Shown here: piece by piece, positions 1 to 12,639 of the stretch | Layout of the letters: every line of letters begins with the position of its first letter | Position numbering within the stretch: the stretch's first letter is position 1 | Assembly: GCF_040054535.1 (NCBI RefSeq) | Contig: NC_090788.1 | Coordinates: 19,405,001-19,469,000, forward strand | Length of the DNA: 64,000 nt | Reading direction: 5' to 3' | From: Antennarius striatus | Taxonomy: Eukaryota; Chordata; Actinopteri; Lophiiformes; Antennariidae | Program-made: the position numbers and the translations under genes | Notes under the pieces: model-generated | Database searches by the model: none | Told to the model about the DNA's origin: nothing | The model's input: the letters and a program-made list of their open reading frames with translations, nothing else

Positions 1-760
1 TCTGCAAAAAGCAGAGATGGAAGTCCCAAGGCCACCAAACCGGACACCATCCACCACTTGGCTGTGCCCACAGATCCTGTCCATTAAGGTCATGAACAGA
101 ATCGGTGACAGGGGGCAGCCTTGCTGGGGTTTAATCACAACTGGAAACAAGTAAGATTTACTGCCAGCAATGTGGCTTGTCCAGTGTCCCCATTTCCAGA
201 AATGATTCTGGGAATACAGACACTGGACAGCCGGTAACAATGAGCCATCGCCCCATACTCATGAAGGACTCCCCAAAGTATGCCTAGCTGAACACAGTCA
301 AGCCTTCTCCAGGTCCACAACGTACATGTGGACTGGTCGGGCAAACCGCCCAAAACTCTCTGTAGCACGGTTACATGAGTGTAGTGTTCTAGTGTTCCAC
401 CACCAGGGAAAAAACCGGATTATTCCTCCTGGACCAGAGGTTCAACTAACAGCTAGCCTCTCCACTCCAGTACCCTAGAGTACACTTTTCCATGGAGGCT
501 GATCAGTGTGTTCTCCCTAGTTGGAACACATTCTCCGGTCCCCCTTCATAGAAAGGAGAACAAACCCCAGTCAACCACTCCAGATCCACTGTACACATCA
601 TCAACAAAATGTTGCAAAGACTTATCAGTCATGACAGACCTACCACATCCAGAGCCTTGATCCATTAATATTCCATGTCTTCACCCACCTCTGGAAAGTT
701 ATCAAGGCTTTGCCAAAGGTGTTAATTGTAGACCAACTTGACTGTGTCTCTGCCAGACAT
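1..760 (-). mobile_element. Decayed non-LTR retrotransposon (reverse transcriptase relic)
   Basis: Read on the minus strand, bases about 125 down to 1 encode the RT block QGCPLSP followed by ILFMTLMDRI, the usual strand-turn region of fish LINE reverse transcriptases. Further upstream on the same strand (about 370-170) are VDLEKA, then after decay GILWGVLHEYG and a GSKSYLFPV-like stretch, in the order expected for the RT palm. Stops and frameshifts interrupt the frame, so the copy is dead. DNA similarity to the same family seems to reach about position 760. The element continues off the left edge. I do not assign a clade. Confidence 0.75.
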
Positions 761-3700
761 TCTCAGCGGAATAAAAAACACTAAAGGTTGTTTTTTTTAA
801 ATCCACACAATAGTTTAAACCTGATGTTGTAATGCTCCCAGCAGCCTCTAGTCCACGACACCCCCTATCTTCAGCTGCAGCTGCACAGTTTGGCCTCCTA
901 TACTGTCAGTAAGACCACAAAACACAGCTTTCACTGGCTTCCCTTCAATCTGACGACCAACACACACCCTCGGCATTCTGGGTCTGGGCTTTCAAAGCTC
1001 AGAATAGGCTCTGTTTGGAAGGATTGGTGGTGGACCTGGAGCTCTGTACCCCAGGTTTAACTTCCAACCAGGGTTTCAGCTCAGTATTAAAAACCAATCA
1101 GTGACTGTTGAGCCCAGAAGATTGTTCCAGTACATTACTATTATCATTACTATTAATATTAATGTCACTATTACTTAGATATCACTCGTTCCTGTAAGAG
1201 GCCCAGCATTCTCTAGCTGAATGTGGAAGTTTTACTGCGGTGGTAACCTGATAAAAAAAGAAAGAAAGCAGCCTTAGACTTAATTGTGTGGATTCAAACA
1301 TGCATATTTGACATGTTTCATAAAGGATTCACAGAAACAGAACTTTATAGGGCATCTTTAATGCTGTGTAATATTACCTTTAAGGTGGATTTCATGGAAG
1401 TCTTTATCCCAACAACCTTTGGAAAGACACTGTAACATCATCCATTACTAAAACATAAATAAGTAAAAAAATATCCCTGTCTATTTTTTAACTGGAATAA
1501 ATGCAATGAAAGGAAATTTAAAACTATATCAAGAGTTCCCAGTGTAATATAATGTAGAGAGGAAAACACATTTCACTGACATTCTGTCTTAATTATTAGT
1601 TATATAATTATTTTCAGAATTTGATAGTTTTATAATAAACTCTATATATGTTCTATATAAGCCCAATGTGGAAAAAAAACCATAGGGGTGACCTGATTCA
1701 TGAAAAATTTAAATGTGCTTCAGTAACAAACCTCATGAAAAAAAAAAATCAATCCCTTAAAATCAAAAGACGTGTTTTAAATGAACGGATAGACCGACTG
1801 ATGTCCGCTGTGTCCCCACATGGCAGAGGGGGGGACATGGTAATGGCACTGACAGTAACGGGGCTGTAGAGAGGGGGCGATTCGGGATGTCTGGCTCTAA
1901 TTTATGGTCCTAATAAATCCCCACTCTTTACCCTCTAACCCCTGAACCAGCCAGGCAGCTCCCTAAAATCTTAATCACTCCCCTGCCGACCCCCACTATG
2001 CACTCACGGGGCAGGGGAGACAGGAAAGAGGGTGAACAGTGGCCATATTATTCTGCTGTAAAACCAAATGGCGTCCTTGTAATCACCTAACCGCCCCATC
2101 AGCCAGACAGCCGCTTAAGCAGCCAGCCAATCAGACAGTCGGACAGTCAGACAGTCAGACAGAGCGCTGTGTGACTGGATGGTTTAGACTACCCTAACTC
2201 ACACACATTCCTCCACATAAAGGTATCTTTGTTCCACACACTATGGATCCATTAAGACACTTATTAAATTTATTTAATACAGTATTATATCTGTTTATTA
2301 TTTAAAGTAATTCATGGTTTTAGAAAGGAGAGTGAATTACATTTGACAGCAGTTAGCCTGGTGGTGACCTAATCATCACCTCAACTCCCAGCAGGAACAT
2401 TTTGGGTTCTCCAGGCCTGTAGGGTTCAGGTGTACTGTACCCCTGTTTGCATGGGCTCTTTCTGGGTTCTCAGTCCGCCCTCCATCCACAGGTTAACCGG
2501 TCACAGAAGATGGGTGGATTGGAGACAGCTGGATGTGTTTTTCTGCAGCATCAACTTCAGAATGATGTTTTGTTTGCTATGGGGATTGAAATTAGACATC
2601 AGTCAGCAGTGAAGGACATAGGACCTTGTTATTGGCGGACGTTGGGGTGACCCACCCACCTGCTGCTGACAGAGCTCCTGACTGCTTTGAATCACTGCCT
2701 TGTAAACACTCTGTTTTCTCTGATGGACTGCGGCGCTCACCGACCAGCCGGCGTCCTGCAACTGTCTGCTTTGCCGTCACCTTGGCTCTGGACTCACAGA
2801 CGGACTTGTTTCCTGACTCCTTGAGTCAGAGCAGATTTATGCTGTTGGCCCCGGTGATAACTCACGTCCGACACATTGATCTCCCTACAGGGGAGCAATA
2901 GAAGCCCTGGTTCTAGGATCCTGCTCTCCTCTGGAAACTTTGACAAGTTTACTGACACCTCATGCGTAGGTTTCCTTTTCAAGGTTCGGGTGAAAACTCA
3001 TCTCAGAGGAGCAATTTGTTGCACAATCAGCATAAAATATGACTTATTTAACAAAACAGCTCAGAAGATTACACCTCCTCACTGAACAGGGTGATGAGTG
3101 GCGGTCCAGATGAACTGACCTCTCAGTGTGACTCCTGTCAGTCAAAATCTTTAGTGTGAGGTTATCCTGACTTCTACATTTCATTACATATTTAGTCTAT
3201 CACTTTCCTAATTAGGTACCAACAGTAATGGTTTCAACACCTTGGCCATGAAAAACATTTAGACAGACAGCAGCTTTATTCTTACGATCGGTCATCATTC
3301 CTTTGACTCAGGAGAGTTTGTTTACAGGAGAGCTTTCACACCTCTCCTCCAATCAATGCATCCGCTACAGGTCCTTATCAGTTTATTGATCAGCAGTGAC
3401 GTTAAGACAGAGCCAATCCCAGGATGTCTGCCCCATAATGACGGTCAGTTCTCTGTAAAACACATTTACAAATAAAAGCTGATTGATCGATACCAGTAGT
3501 TCTAAATTAAACCAAGACCATGATTTTGATTCATCTTAGTCAGGAGACGCATTCTTCACCAACGTGTGAAACATTCTTCACCAACATCACGTGTCGAAAA
3601 AACAGTAAAAAACACACTTTCTAGAACTTTCAGTCCTTCAGTTCTAGTATCAGTTTTGCTTTGATACTTTTTTTGTGATGAGAAAAATGTGAATAAAATT

Positions 3701-4830
3701 ACACACATTTGAGTTTCCGTACTAAAGCATTAGAGACAGTATCTGAGGAGTAGCAGGTTGTATGTTTTGTTCAGTGATAGAGGTTCTTTGTTAGCAGTTT
3801 GTTGAGTCCTTGACTTTCAAGGACAAAAATACAAAGGATGCTTTTTTAACAGAGTGTTGTCTGAGAGACGGCCAGTCGTGAGTAAATCTTGGCTGTAAAG
3901 ACGAAAGGAGGAACCCGGAGGTCTCATAAATCACTTTTAAAAAATGCAGCACTCACCCTGTTTCAGTGACAATGACGACCACTTCCTTCAGGGAAACCAC
4001 AGCAGATAACCAGAAGAAGGTCAGACGACTGTCTACAAAGGAAGGTGGAGGGCGCCGTCACAAATACACATAAATTATTTAGGATTTTAAACTTTTATGC
4101 TCTTTTGAACAGACATCCACTCAAACCATCATCTAGAAATCTTAAATGGTTTGTCTCTCTGTCTAACCTAACCTGCCCTTCCCTGTCCCAAGCTGCGTGA
4201 TCTCCCAGAATCCTCGCTGGTGAACATCTGGAGCTCCAAACCTCTGGTGATGTTTCTAAAGGTGTTTGACACTTGTTGGTAATCATTTAACTGATATCTG
4301 GGAATCCAACCTACTGGTCCAAAAGCACGATGGAGTTACTATGAAGGAAAAGAGAGATTTTGATAATAAAGAGAAACATCCTAGAAAACACAGAAAGCTG
4401 TCTGGGTATTCAGGGGGCCGTTACTCAGCTAACATGAATGATTCCCTCAAACAGCAGGCCTGTAATCATTCATGTATGGAACTCTGAGGATGCAGCTGAT
4501 TGGATGTCATTAAAGTGAATGTGCGTCAACAGATGTGAAGTGAGACTATTACACCCTTCACTTTCTACTCAGAGGGCAGCAAATGATCCAGAAGGTCCAA
4601 GTGGCAATTAAGGCCTCTGAAGTTTTAAGTACTTCCTACTGTAAGACACAAACACACAACCGCACACAAACAGGGAGGGTTTCACTCTCACGCTGCATCT
4701 GGGATTACTGGACCAATGCGTTCTTTTTACCCACAAACCTTTGGGGGTTACTTTTCATTTCCTGTTTCTGATAAACAGGTCAGTAGTCATGGTAAACAAA
4801 TTGTATTGTTGCTGTTACAAAGAGGAGTGG
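761..4830. other. Intergenic, no gene seen
   Basis: No exon-like series or recognisable protein. The stretch is mostly AT-rich with short open frames. Bases about 1,800-2,160 are a compact GC-rich, purine/pyrimidine-structured island flanked by AT-rich DNA and ending in a short GACAGTC-type reiteration (about 2,130-2,165). It could be a regulatory element, but nothing in the sequence proves it. Confidence 0.4.
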
Positions 4831-4837
4831 CTGAAAA

Positions 4838-5045
4838 TAGGTTAGGTTAGGTTAAGTTAACTTAGGTTAAGTTAGACCAAGTTAGTTAGGTTGGGTTAGG
4901 CTAAGTGAGGTGAAGTTAGGCCAGGCCAGGTTATGTTATGTTATATTGGGTTAGGTTAGGTTAGGTTAGGTTAGGTTATGTTAGGTTAGGTTAAGTTAGG
5001 TTATGTTGAGTTAGGCTAGGTTATGTTAGGTGTGGTTAGGTTAAA
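4838..5045 (+). repeat. Degenerate TTAGG pentanucleotide satellite
   Basis: About 200 bases of imperfect GGTTAGGTTAGG-type sequence, with a clean core near 4,948-4,995 in which TTAGG repeats with a period of 5. Variants TTAAG, TTATG and CTAGG are interspersed. The motif equals the arthropod telomere unit rather than the vertebrate TTAGGG, but a degenerate interstitial simple repeat is the plain reading. Confidence 0.85.
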
Positions 5046-5744
5046 CTTAGCTGTTAGATTTCCTTAAATCTTCCTTAAACAAGTTCTCGTGTCGTTGTTC
5101 TTGAGGGAGACATAAAAATGCTCAGGCTGTTGCTCATGAGATGTTTTGTGCGTGAGTTTTGCAGCATGAACACAACAGAGAGTGACACAATACATCCTTT
5201 GAGGCAGTGAGTTGTGATGCTGTGAGCTTCATCGGTTAACAAGACAGGCTTTAAATGGATTACAGCACTAAGAGTATGCAGCTCTGTGGTGTTACAATAC
5301 AGTTAATGCTAACGGTCGGACCCCCAAAAAGACCATTCTTTCACACTTCCAATGAGTGTCCTATAAAGGGTTAAGAGCGTGACTTTATAAAAATACCGTA
5401 ATCCCTTGATTTTTAGTAGGTAGTCATGTGATAACAAATGTGCATGCTATTGGCTGACAGCATCCAGAAGTGCACTGCTTTCAGAGACTGACAGGACACA
5501 GAGCACTTCCATGAAACACAAAAGTGCTCTAAACAGTCTATCAGAGTGTGGGAAAAGGTAATACAGATAGAAGGTGGTTTAATATTAATATCGGGAGGGT
5601 TCATAAACCGTAAATAATAAAATACATAGATTTTCACTATATCGATGAATTTCCTTTTAGAGTTAAGCTGTGTCAATGCTCTATTAATGCTGGTACATTC
5701 ATGACATGTGGACAAAAGCTTTCATTTTCAACACTCAGCAAGCA

Positions 5745-5830
5745 ACACTGTCCTCTGTCCTATGTCCTCTGTTCTTTGGTCTCTATCCTCTGTAGTCTAG
5801 TCTATATCCTCTGTCCTCTGTCCTTGTTGG
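5745..5830 (+). repeat. Short pyrimidine minisatellite (TCCTCTG-like)
   Basis: Imperfect reiteration of TCCTCTGT/TCCTATGT/TATCCTCTG units over roughly 85 bases. Confidence 0.6.
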
Positions 5831-6887
5831 AATAAACAGGGATCTCTCTGATAAAGGCTATGCTTTTCCTGATACAGGTTGAACCTTTGAGCAGCAGCTG
5901 ACTGAAGCTCAGTCCATCAGTCCATATCTGGAGGTACTAGAAACCTGTGAATCAGACATGGACTGACCCAAAACCCCCCAAGAGAAACCTTCTTGGGAAC
6001 ATTGTTTGCTTGCTTCTTCAGCAAACAAACATGTTGAACAGGCACCATTGTTGGGTGTTTGTTTACATGCCCTCGGTAAGTCAAACATGTTGTATCTGAG
6101 GCACACATGTTTCAGGATCCAGGAGATAAAGACTTCACCAGGGGACCCGTCTCCTGCTGAGAACAAACGGCATCCAGAAACTGACCTACACCAAGAACAC
6201 AAGTCCTATTCCGTGTTCTACCAAACGCTGGCCAATCAAATCATGTCTGAACGTGTAATTCAGTGTCAGGACTACTGGGGTCTGTCCATTTATTAGGACT
6301 CTAGTACAGAGCTTTGTTTCCCTGTTGGAACATGGAGGAGGGGTCCAGACAGGGGGTGTCCTCCCCCCTCCAGCTGAATAGCAGTTTCTAGGTGGACCTG
6401 AGAGGATCCCAACAGGAGGTTAATTAAAACAAACCAGTGGCACGTCTGACAGACTGATAGCGGTGAACATCCAAGTCTCTGGAAGGGAAACATCTGCTGC
6501 TGCCCACCAGGACCAGTGTGGTGTGGATACGTCTCAGTGGTTTACAGTCATTTATCAAAAGAAAATCAAGTGTAATATAACGTGCAATTTATTTTGAATG
6601 GTATTTTATCGTATTTTATGTCGCTTTTTTAAACCAACTTATTTCATGTGTAACTTTAAGGACACTTGTTGCTCTGTTTTTAGAATGTTACTCCTGCTGG
6701 TGTCCATCTGATTCCCAGACAACAATCGTCTCTGCGTTGTCTCTGTTTATTCAACACTGACAAACGAACGCCACTCTGAAGTGGGATTACAGGCCAGTTA
6801 AACAAAAGCATTGTCAAAACAATACCATAATGATCTGACTGAAATGTTACAGTGTGTACCCCAGAGCAGGAGCTGGTGATCTGGGTC

Positions 6888-7015
6888 ATCCATCCATTTT
6901 CATGTAGACAAGACTCATAATCATTCTGTCTGCAGCTGCTTCTTCCACTGTGGGGGTCACGGGGGTTGCTGGTGCCTATCCCAGCTGGCTATGGGTGAGA
7001 GGTGGGGTGCAAATT
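6888..7015. repeat. Dispersed fish repeat fragment
   Basis: CATCCATCCATTTTC followed by a stretch resembling the common fish dispersed repeat ending TATCCCAGCTGGCTATGGGTGAGAGG. It directly abuts the CA microsatellite at 7,025. A second fragment of the same general type is at 44,049-44,160. Confidence 0.45.
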
Positions 7016-7021
7016 CAAACT

Positions 7022-7024
<3 letters not shown>

Positions 7025-7067
<43 letters not shown>
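7025..7067. repeat. (CA)n microsatellite
   Basis: Uninterrupted CA dinucleotide run of about 21 units. Confidence 0.95.
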
Positions 7068-7069
<2 letters not shown>

Positions 7070-7586
7070 CTCCGTTGTACGTTGTTGGGCTGGTTGTATC
7101 TGTTGTAAAGCAGCAGTGGAAGCAGCTGCAGCCTAAAATGATGCAGATGACAACAGCATTGAGCCAAAACAAATAAACACCAATAGAAATACACTGCAGG
7201 CTCTCCTTAATGATTGACTTCTTTCATGTTGAGTCTTAATGTTTGATCCACAATTGATGTAAACTATTGATTAGCAGCTGTTTTCATGCATTCAGATTTT
7301 TGAATAAGACCTGAGTGTTAGTGTAGGAATGGAATTCTTTAGCAGGACAGATGCTTACAGCTGATGTCCCTGTCAGTGATTCTTGTGTTTGTGCATCTCT
7401 CTGTTGGTTCGGATTTGTTTTGCTTTCAACACAAACCCTCTGGAGAGGATGAGGAGCAGCTGTTCTAATCAGAGGAGGGTGGCTGATGAGTCTCTGACCT
7501 CACACAGAGGTCAACCATAAGGTCGGCTTCACTCAGCATGTTCATAAGAGAGACTTGTCTGCTAGAATCCATCCAGACTCCTAGGT

Positions 7587-7758
<172 letters not shown>

Positions 7759-7799
7759 TTATCGAGACATAATATAACCCAAATAGGTGTGATTGCGAC

Positions 7800-10700
7800 T
7801 ACATTCAAACATGTTTGTGTTCATTCTTCTGAAGAATTGCATTGTGGGGGTGAGACAGTCTGGCGAGGGCCCCGGTGACCGGGAGGCTGGAGCTGTCGCC
7901 AGCGTCTGACCGAACAGCTATGGGTCAGTCTGAGCCAGACGGCTGAGGAGGACCAAGGTTTCCTCCAGAACACGTTAATGATCCGGAGACAAAGAGGCAG
8001 AGGTGAACGGACGGACGTCCAGCTGCTGCCGGAGTCACCAGGTTGTCCTCTGTCCCACAAAACAACAGGAGGAGAGAAAGGACAACCAGACACCATCACA
8101 TCACTGAGCCACTGCTGGCTGGGACTCAACCCTGCAAAGGGTTTACATTAAATAAGTATAAAAAGAGTTGTGGAGACCTTTGTAGTCCACTCCTCATCTT
8201 TACTGTTGTGTGCGGCAGGTTGGATCGTGGGTAATTTACGCACCAGGTTCAACAAGACAAAATCTCTGCCATGCTACATGAGAGGAGATCTGTTCAGGTT
8301 CTGAAAAAGATTCAACATCTCCAGAGCTGTTATGGTGTTGGAATCAGACATAATCGGTGGACCCACTGGGAAATAATAATTGTTCAAATAAAATAAATAA
8401 AATGTGGACAAATGTATTCATTTTTTTCTGCAAAAGGACATCCTGAAAATTGAACTACGCTAGAAAAACGTTTGACGAAACATTGGATATTTGAGACAGA
8501 AATTCAAAAGTAAGATGACCCCACATCCTCTTACAGTGAGATGAATCTTCACTTCAATCTTAGTTTTCCATTAGCTCCTAAGGTCTGATGAAAGACACTT
8601 ATACTACAATTACTACTGTTGAAGCACACCAAACTATTTATTACATACATCTGAAACTATCCCCAAACAGGGAATGTGGACCATTACAGCAAAATACAAC
8701 AACTGACACAGACAGCTCAGTGAAAAGTGTGTGTCACTCCACCAGACATTCAAGGGCCGACAAGGCATCCCAAATTAAAGGAAGAAAGCTTTGTGTTAAA
8801 ACTCTGATTAAACTCTGACTGACAGTTCAGCTGATAGTTGTAACTAAACCAAACCTCAACCTGCTTCCTTCAACACATGGGTCCCAAGGAGAAAGGTCAA
8901 TTCAGAACCCGTAGTCTCCTCCTGGAGCTCATGAAGGTTTCAGTGTCGACCGGCTACTCAACTGAGAGTTTTGTCATCTGGTCCAAAACAAAGTTCTGTC
9001 AAAATAAGACCCACTTTTATTTTTCTTCCATGTGTGTCAGCCATTACACACAAACTGTTTCCTTACACCAACTGTATTAATATACAGCTGACTGGTTACC
9101 GGCCAGAGTCTGACTGCAGGTAATGAAATAAGTCCCACACAGGAAAGTCAGGCAAAGGCAAACAGCAAACAGCTAAATGCAAGAAGGACAGTCATTGTGC
9201 ACTAAGGATAAATTAGCCAAACATTTATGAACCCAAAACTTACAATGGAAATGAATAGAACAGGCCCTTCTATTGCTCAGCATGGAAACTGAGTCAAATA
9301 GAGGCTTTCCTGTCTCAGTGGAGTGGTGGGTCAGACCGCCAGGAGCGTAGGACGGTAGGCGGCCGACCAGTGGACAGGAGAAAGAGCAGGAAGTCAGGAG
9401 CGGAGCTGAGACCCGTCTGGGCGGCTGAAAACACTGAACCCACTGTGACAAAGTCACTGTTTCACCACAGTCTTCAGCTGGAGCATGAGTTTAACTGTAA
9501 GAGTAGGACGAATGTGTTTAAGGTCCAACAGCTTCACTCAGAACAAGAAATCAGACTCCAATAAAAAGCTTCTGGCACCAGACCCCAAAACACAACATGT
9601 TCACTTCACAGCTTAGAGACCATGGTGGCTACAGCCTAGCTGAGGAGCGTTTCTGTCGTCCGTTGGGTCAGAAGGGCGATGTACTGCGGTGTGTTGACTT
9701 AGTTAAGTTGTTTTTACATGTGTGCTTTCAGTTTCAGCGGTTGAGATGATTCTACTCTCTGGATATGAGTGTTGAGCATTGGGGGATTTCTTTTGTAGTT
9801 TTTGTAGTTCTTGTGGTTTGGGGTCAACGGGTTTGGGTCTGCTGTTCAGCAGGAACTCAGGCCAGCAGAGGTGAGTTAGATGAATATCTGGGAAGGATTT
9901 TTCATCATCATCAATTTTTCAGCCTTTTCTGTGGGAGAGCTGAGAGATGATAGGACATGTTGGAGCTGGACGACTTTCAGGCTCAGACTCAGGTAACCCT
10001 TTAGCGCCTGAGCTAACCAAATTGTCTCAGATGTTTCTTCCAGGAGTGAGCAGAGAGCTGCCCTGATTATCCATTTCAGCGACGTTCTGCTGGTCGACCA
10101 CAACTAATTCCCCACTGCCGTTGGCTCAGTTCAGGTCAAAGGTCCAGTCCAGAACTTCCAGACTATCAGATATACACATGACCTAAAAGACACAACAAGG
10201 TATAAAAGACATGGCCCTGTCAGTCTCAGTGTTTGTGCATGAAGCATATAAATGTGGACTTAAACTGCATGTTAAAGGTAAATACCAGAGTCTGAGAGAC
10301 GCTGGATGACGAGCTGTTCTATGAGTATCTTACTGACTTTTATAGAAGCAGTTTGGCGCTATGTAGTCTTCAGGGCCAGCTGTAATCTCACTGTTGATGG
10401 TTTGGTTCTTTAGAGAGGAGCAGAGGGGCTTTTGATGAGGCCAGATGAGACACATTCCTGCTGGGCTCCTGGACTACAGCTCGCCACATCACTGCCTGCT
10501 GTCCAAACAAACAGGGCCTCCTGCGCCGAGCCACACCAAGCAATGCCAGGAAAAACCGCCTGCCTCTGATGGTCCCAAAATATAGATAGACTCTCATTTT
10601 TAACTATAGCAACAACATACTATTTCAGTTTACCTCGGAGTTGGTCAATATGTTGTGGCTCGAGCTGTATTTGTCGTTTGTGATTCCCGGTTTTCTTTGT

Positions 10701-12600
10701 TTGTTACTGCAGAGGTTTTAAATGTCACCGTTCTCTCTCGGAGACTCCTCCAACTTCCTGCGTGGTTTTGACTCGGTCTGGATGAGAGTGAAAGGTGAGA
10801 AAAAAGTACGAGGGAGGGAAATGTGCGACATAGAGGTTGACTGCTCGTAAAAACACACCACAACTTTTTTTTTTTTTGGATACACCATAAAAACTTTACT
10901 AGACTGTTTTCGTGTTCATGAAACGTCCTCCCACATGTAGTTAAGAGGGTTAGTCAGCGTCACAAAGAGGAGGAACCTGCTTAAAGAGTTTTTAAAAAAA
11001 TCAGTGTGGAGAGATTTGTAGGAGTTTAAGATCGTATGCATGAGGGGAATATCAACGAATGGAGTTTGACGATTAATCATGGTCACTAAAAACACTAGAA
11101 TTTTTTTTTAACAAACCTGTTTTTTATGGTTCTTAGAGGTGTGTGTGATGAAATTTGTCTGCTGTAAAGCCCCAAATGGCTTGTCCGGATCTATTTGAAT
11201 CTCAAATGTAAAAACTGAGGTTTACATTTAAACAAATGATAGCATTTACATGAGCCCAGACTCAAACAGACAGGCAGACAGGAGTGATGTCCACCAACAG
11301 TAAGACAGGAAGGACCTGGGACACTTTTGTTCTAAAGGATGGGTTCGTGTGTATTTAAAGCATGTTTTTCATGACATGTTAACTTTTCCACCTTGGCATC
11401 TGAAAGTGGAAAACCAGAAAATCTGCTTTCACTGTCAACAGACAAACAAGTCAAGAAAAATCAAAGTTTAATTTTATTTTCCAGGAAGATGATGAAGGAC
11501 TTTTATCTCTCCTGACATGCTAAGAGAGATAAAGGTTGTAATTATTAAAACACACTCACTTGAAAGCGTGAGACGTCGTGGGACGGGACGTTTCAGGACA
11601 CCCGTTAAGCGGGTGCCCTGACCCTAACCCGGACGTATCCTGAGTGAGACCTGAAGCTGAAGGTCTTCATCATGGTTGTCACATCAGATTGACACGTCAC
11701 CCCTGAGAAAGCCTGTCAGGAAGCAGACCGGGTCCTGGTTGGGGTGGTGCCAGGATGGGACGGTATGTGTGTGAGGTTCATGTGGGTCTTTGTGTCTCCA
11801 TCTCTGTGACAGAGATGTCAAACTGGACAAAGCGTCTGGTTGGGGGCTGAACTCTGGGTCAGAGCTGGTGTGATGGGTGGAGGGAGGTGACGGAGAGTCA
11901 CAGGCCAATGGCTGTGGGCTGTTGGTGTCTCCACCTGCCTCTGGCTGTCTGAAAAGCTGAGGAGACAAAAGCCTTTCCTAGATATGATGAGGCAGTCCTC
12001 TTTGTTTCATTGTGCCCCATTGGACTGACTTCAGTTGTGTCTGATCTTGGTGGTTCTTTCTGCTCCAGCTTGAGGGTCTGTTCGTCCTGAAGAAACCGGT
12101 CCCAACCAGATTCTCATTGACTTATCTGCTCTATACTAACAGTTCCTGTCACTATGCTTTACTATTTGACATGTTATGTCTTATTTTGATCTTGGCTAGC
12201 ATGTGGGCTAGGTTAAGCTTGTGTTTGTGGCCAGTACAGACTGGCTCAAGTTTGGTACAGTCTGTTCCTGTGAAGGAACAGGATAATATGATACCAGTAG
12301 GAGAGGGAAATAAAGGTAAACACAGGTATCAGAGGAGGAAAGAGAATGGATGGAGACCGCCTTCATCAGTTTGGATCAGACATGTAAACAGTGCAGACTT
12401 TAGAATTTCATAAATCATCTTCACTGGACTCATGTCAGCCTGAAAGTTTGTCAGAATGTTTGATCTTAAATCTGTAAGTCATGATCTTTATTAATAACTG
12501 ACTGCTTGAGTTTTGTCTTACAGAGGAAACACTCTTTATTGTTGAATATTCTCAAACAAGGATTACCATACCAAAGGAATGATCACGAAAAGTAAGACAT
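7800..12600. other. Intergenic, no gene seen
   Basis: Mixed-composition DNA with only short open frames and no consistent splice structure. I see no RNA gene or intact transposon. Confidence 0.4.
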
Positions 12601-12639
12601 CACAGGAAGCTGACAGATTCTCTCTGACATCATCGGTTG

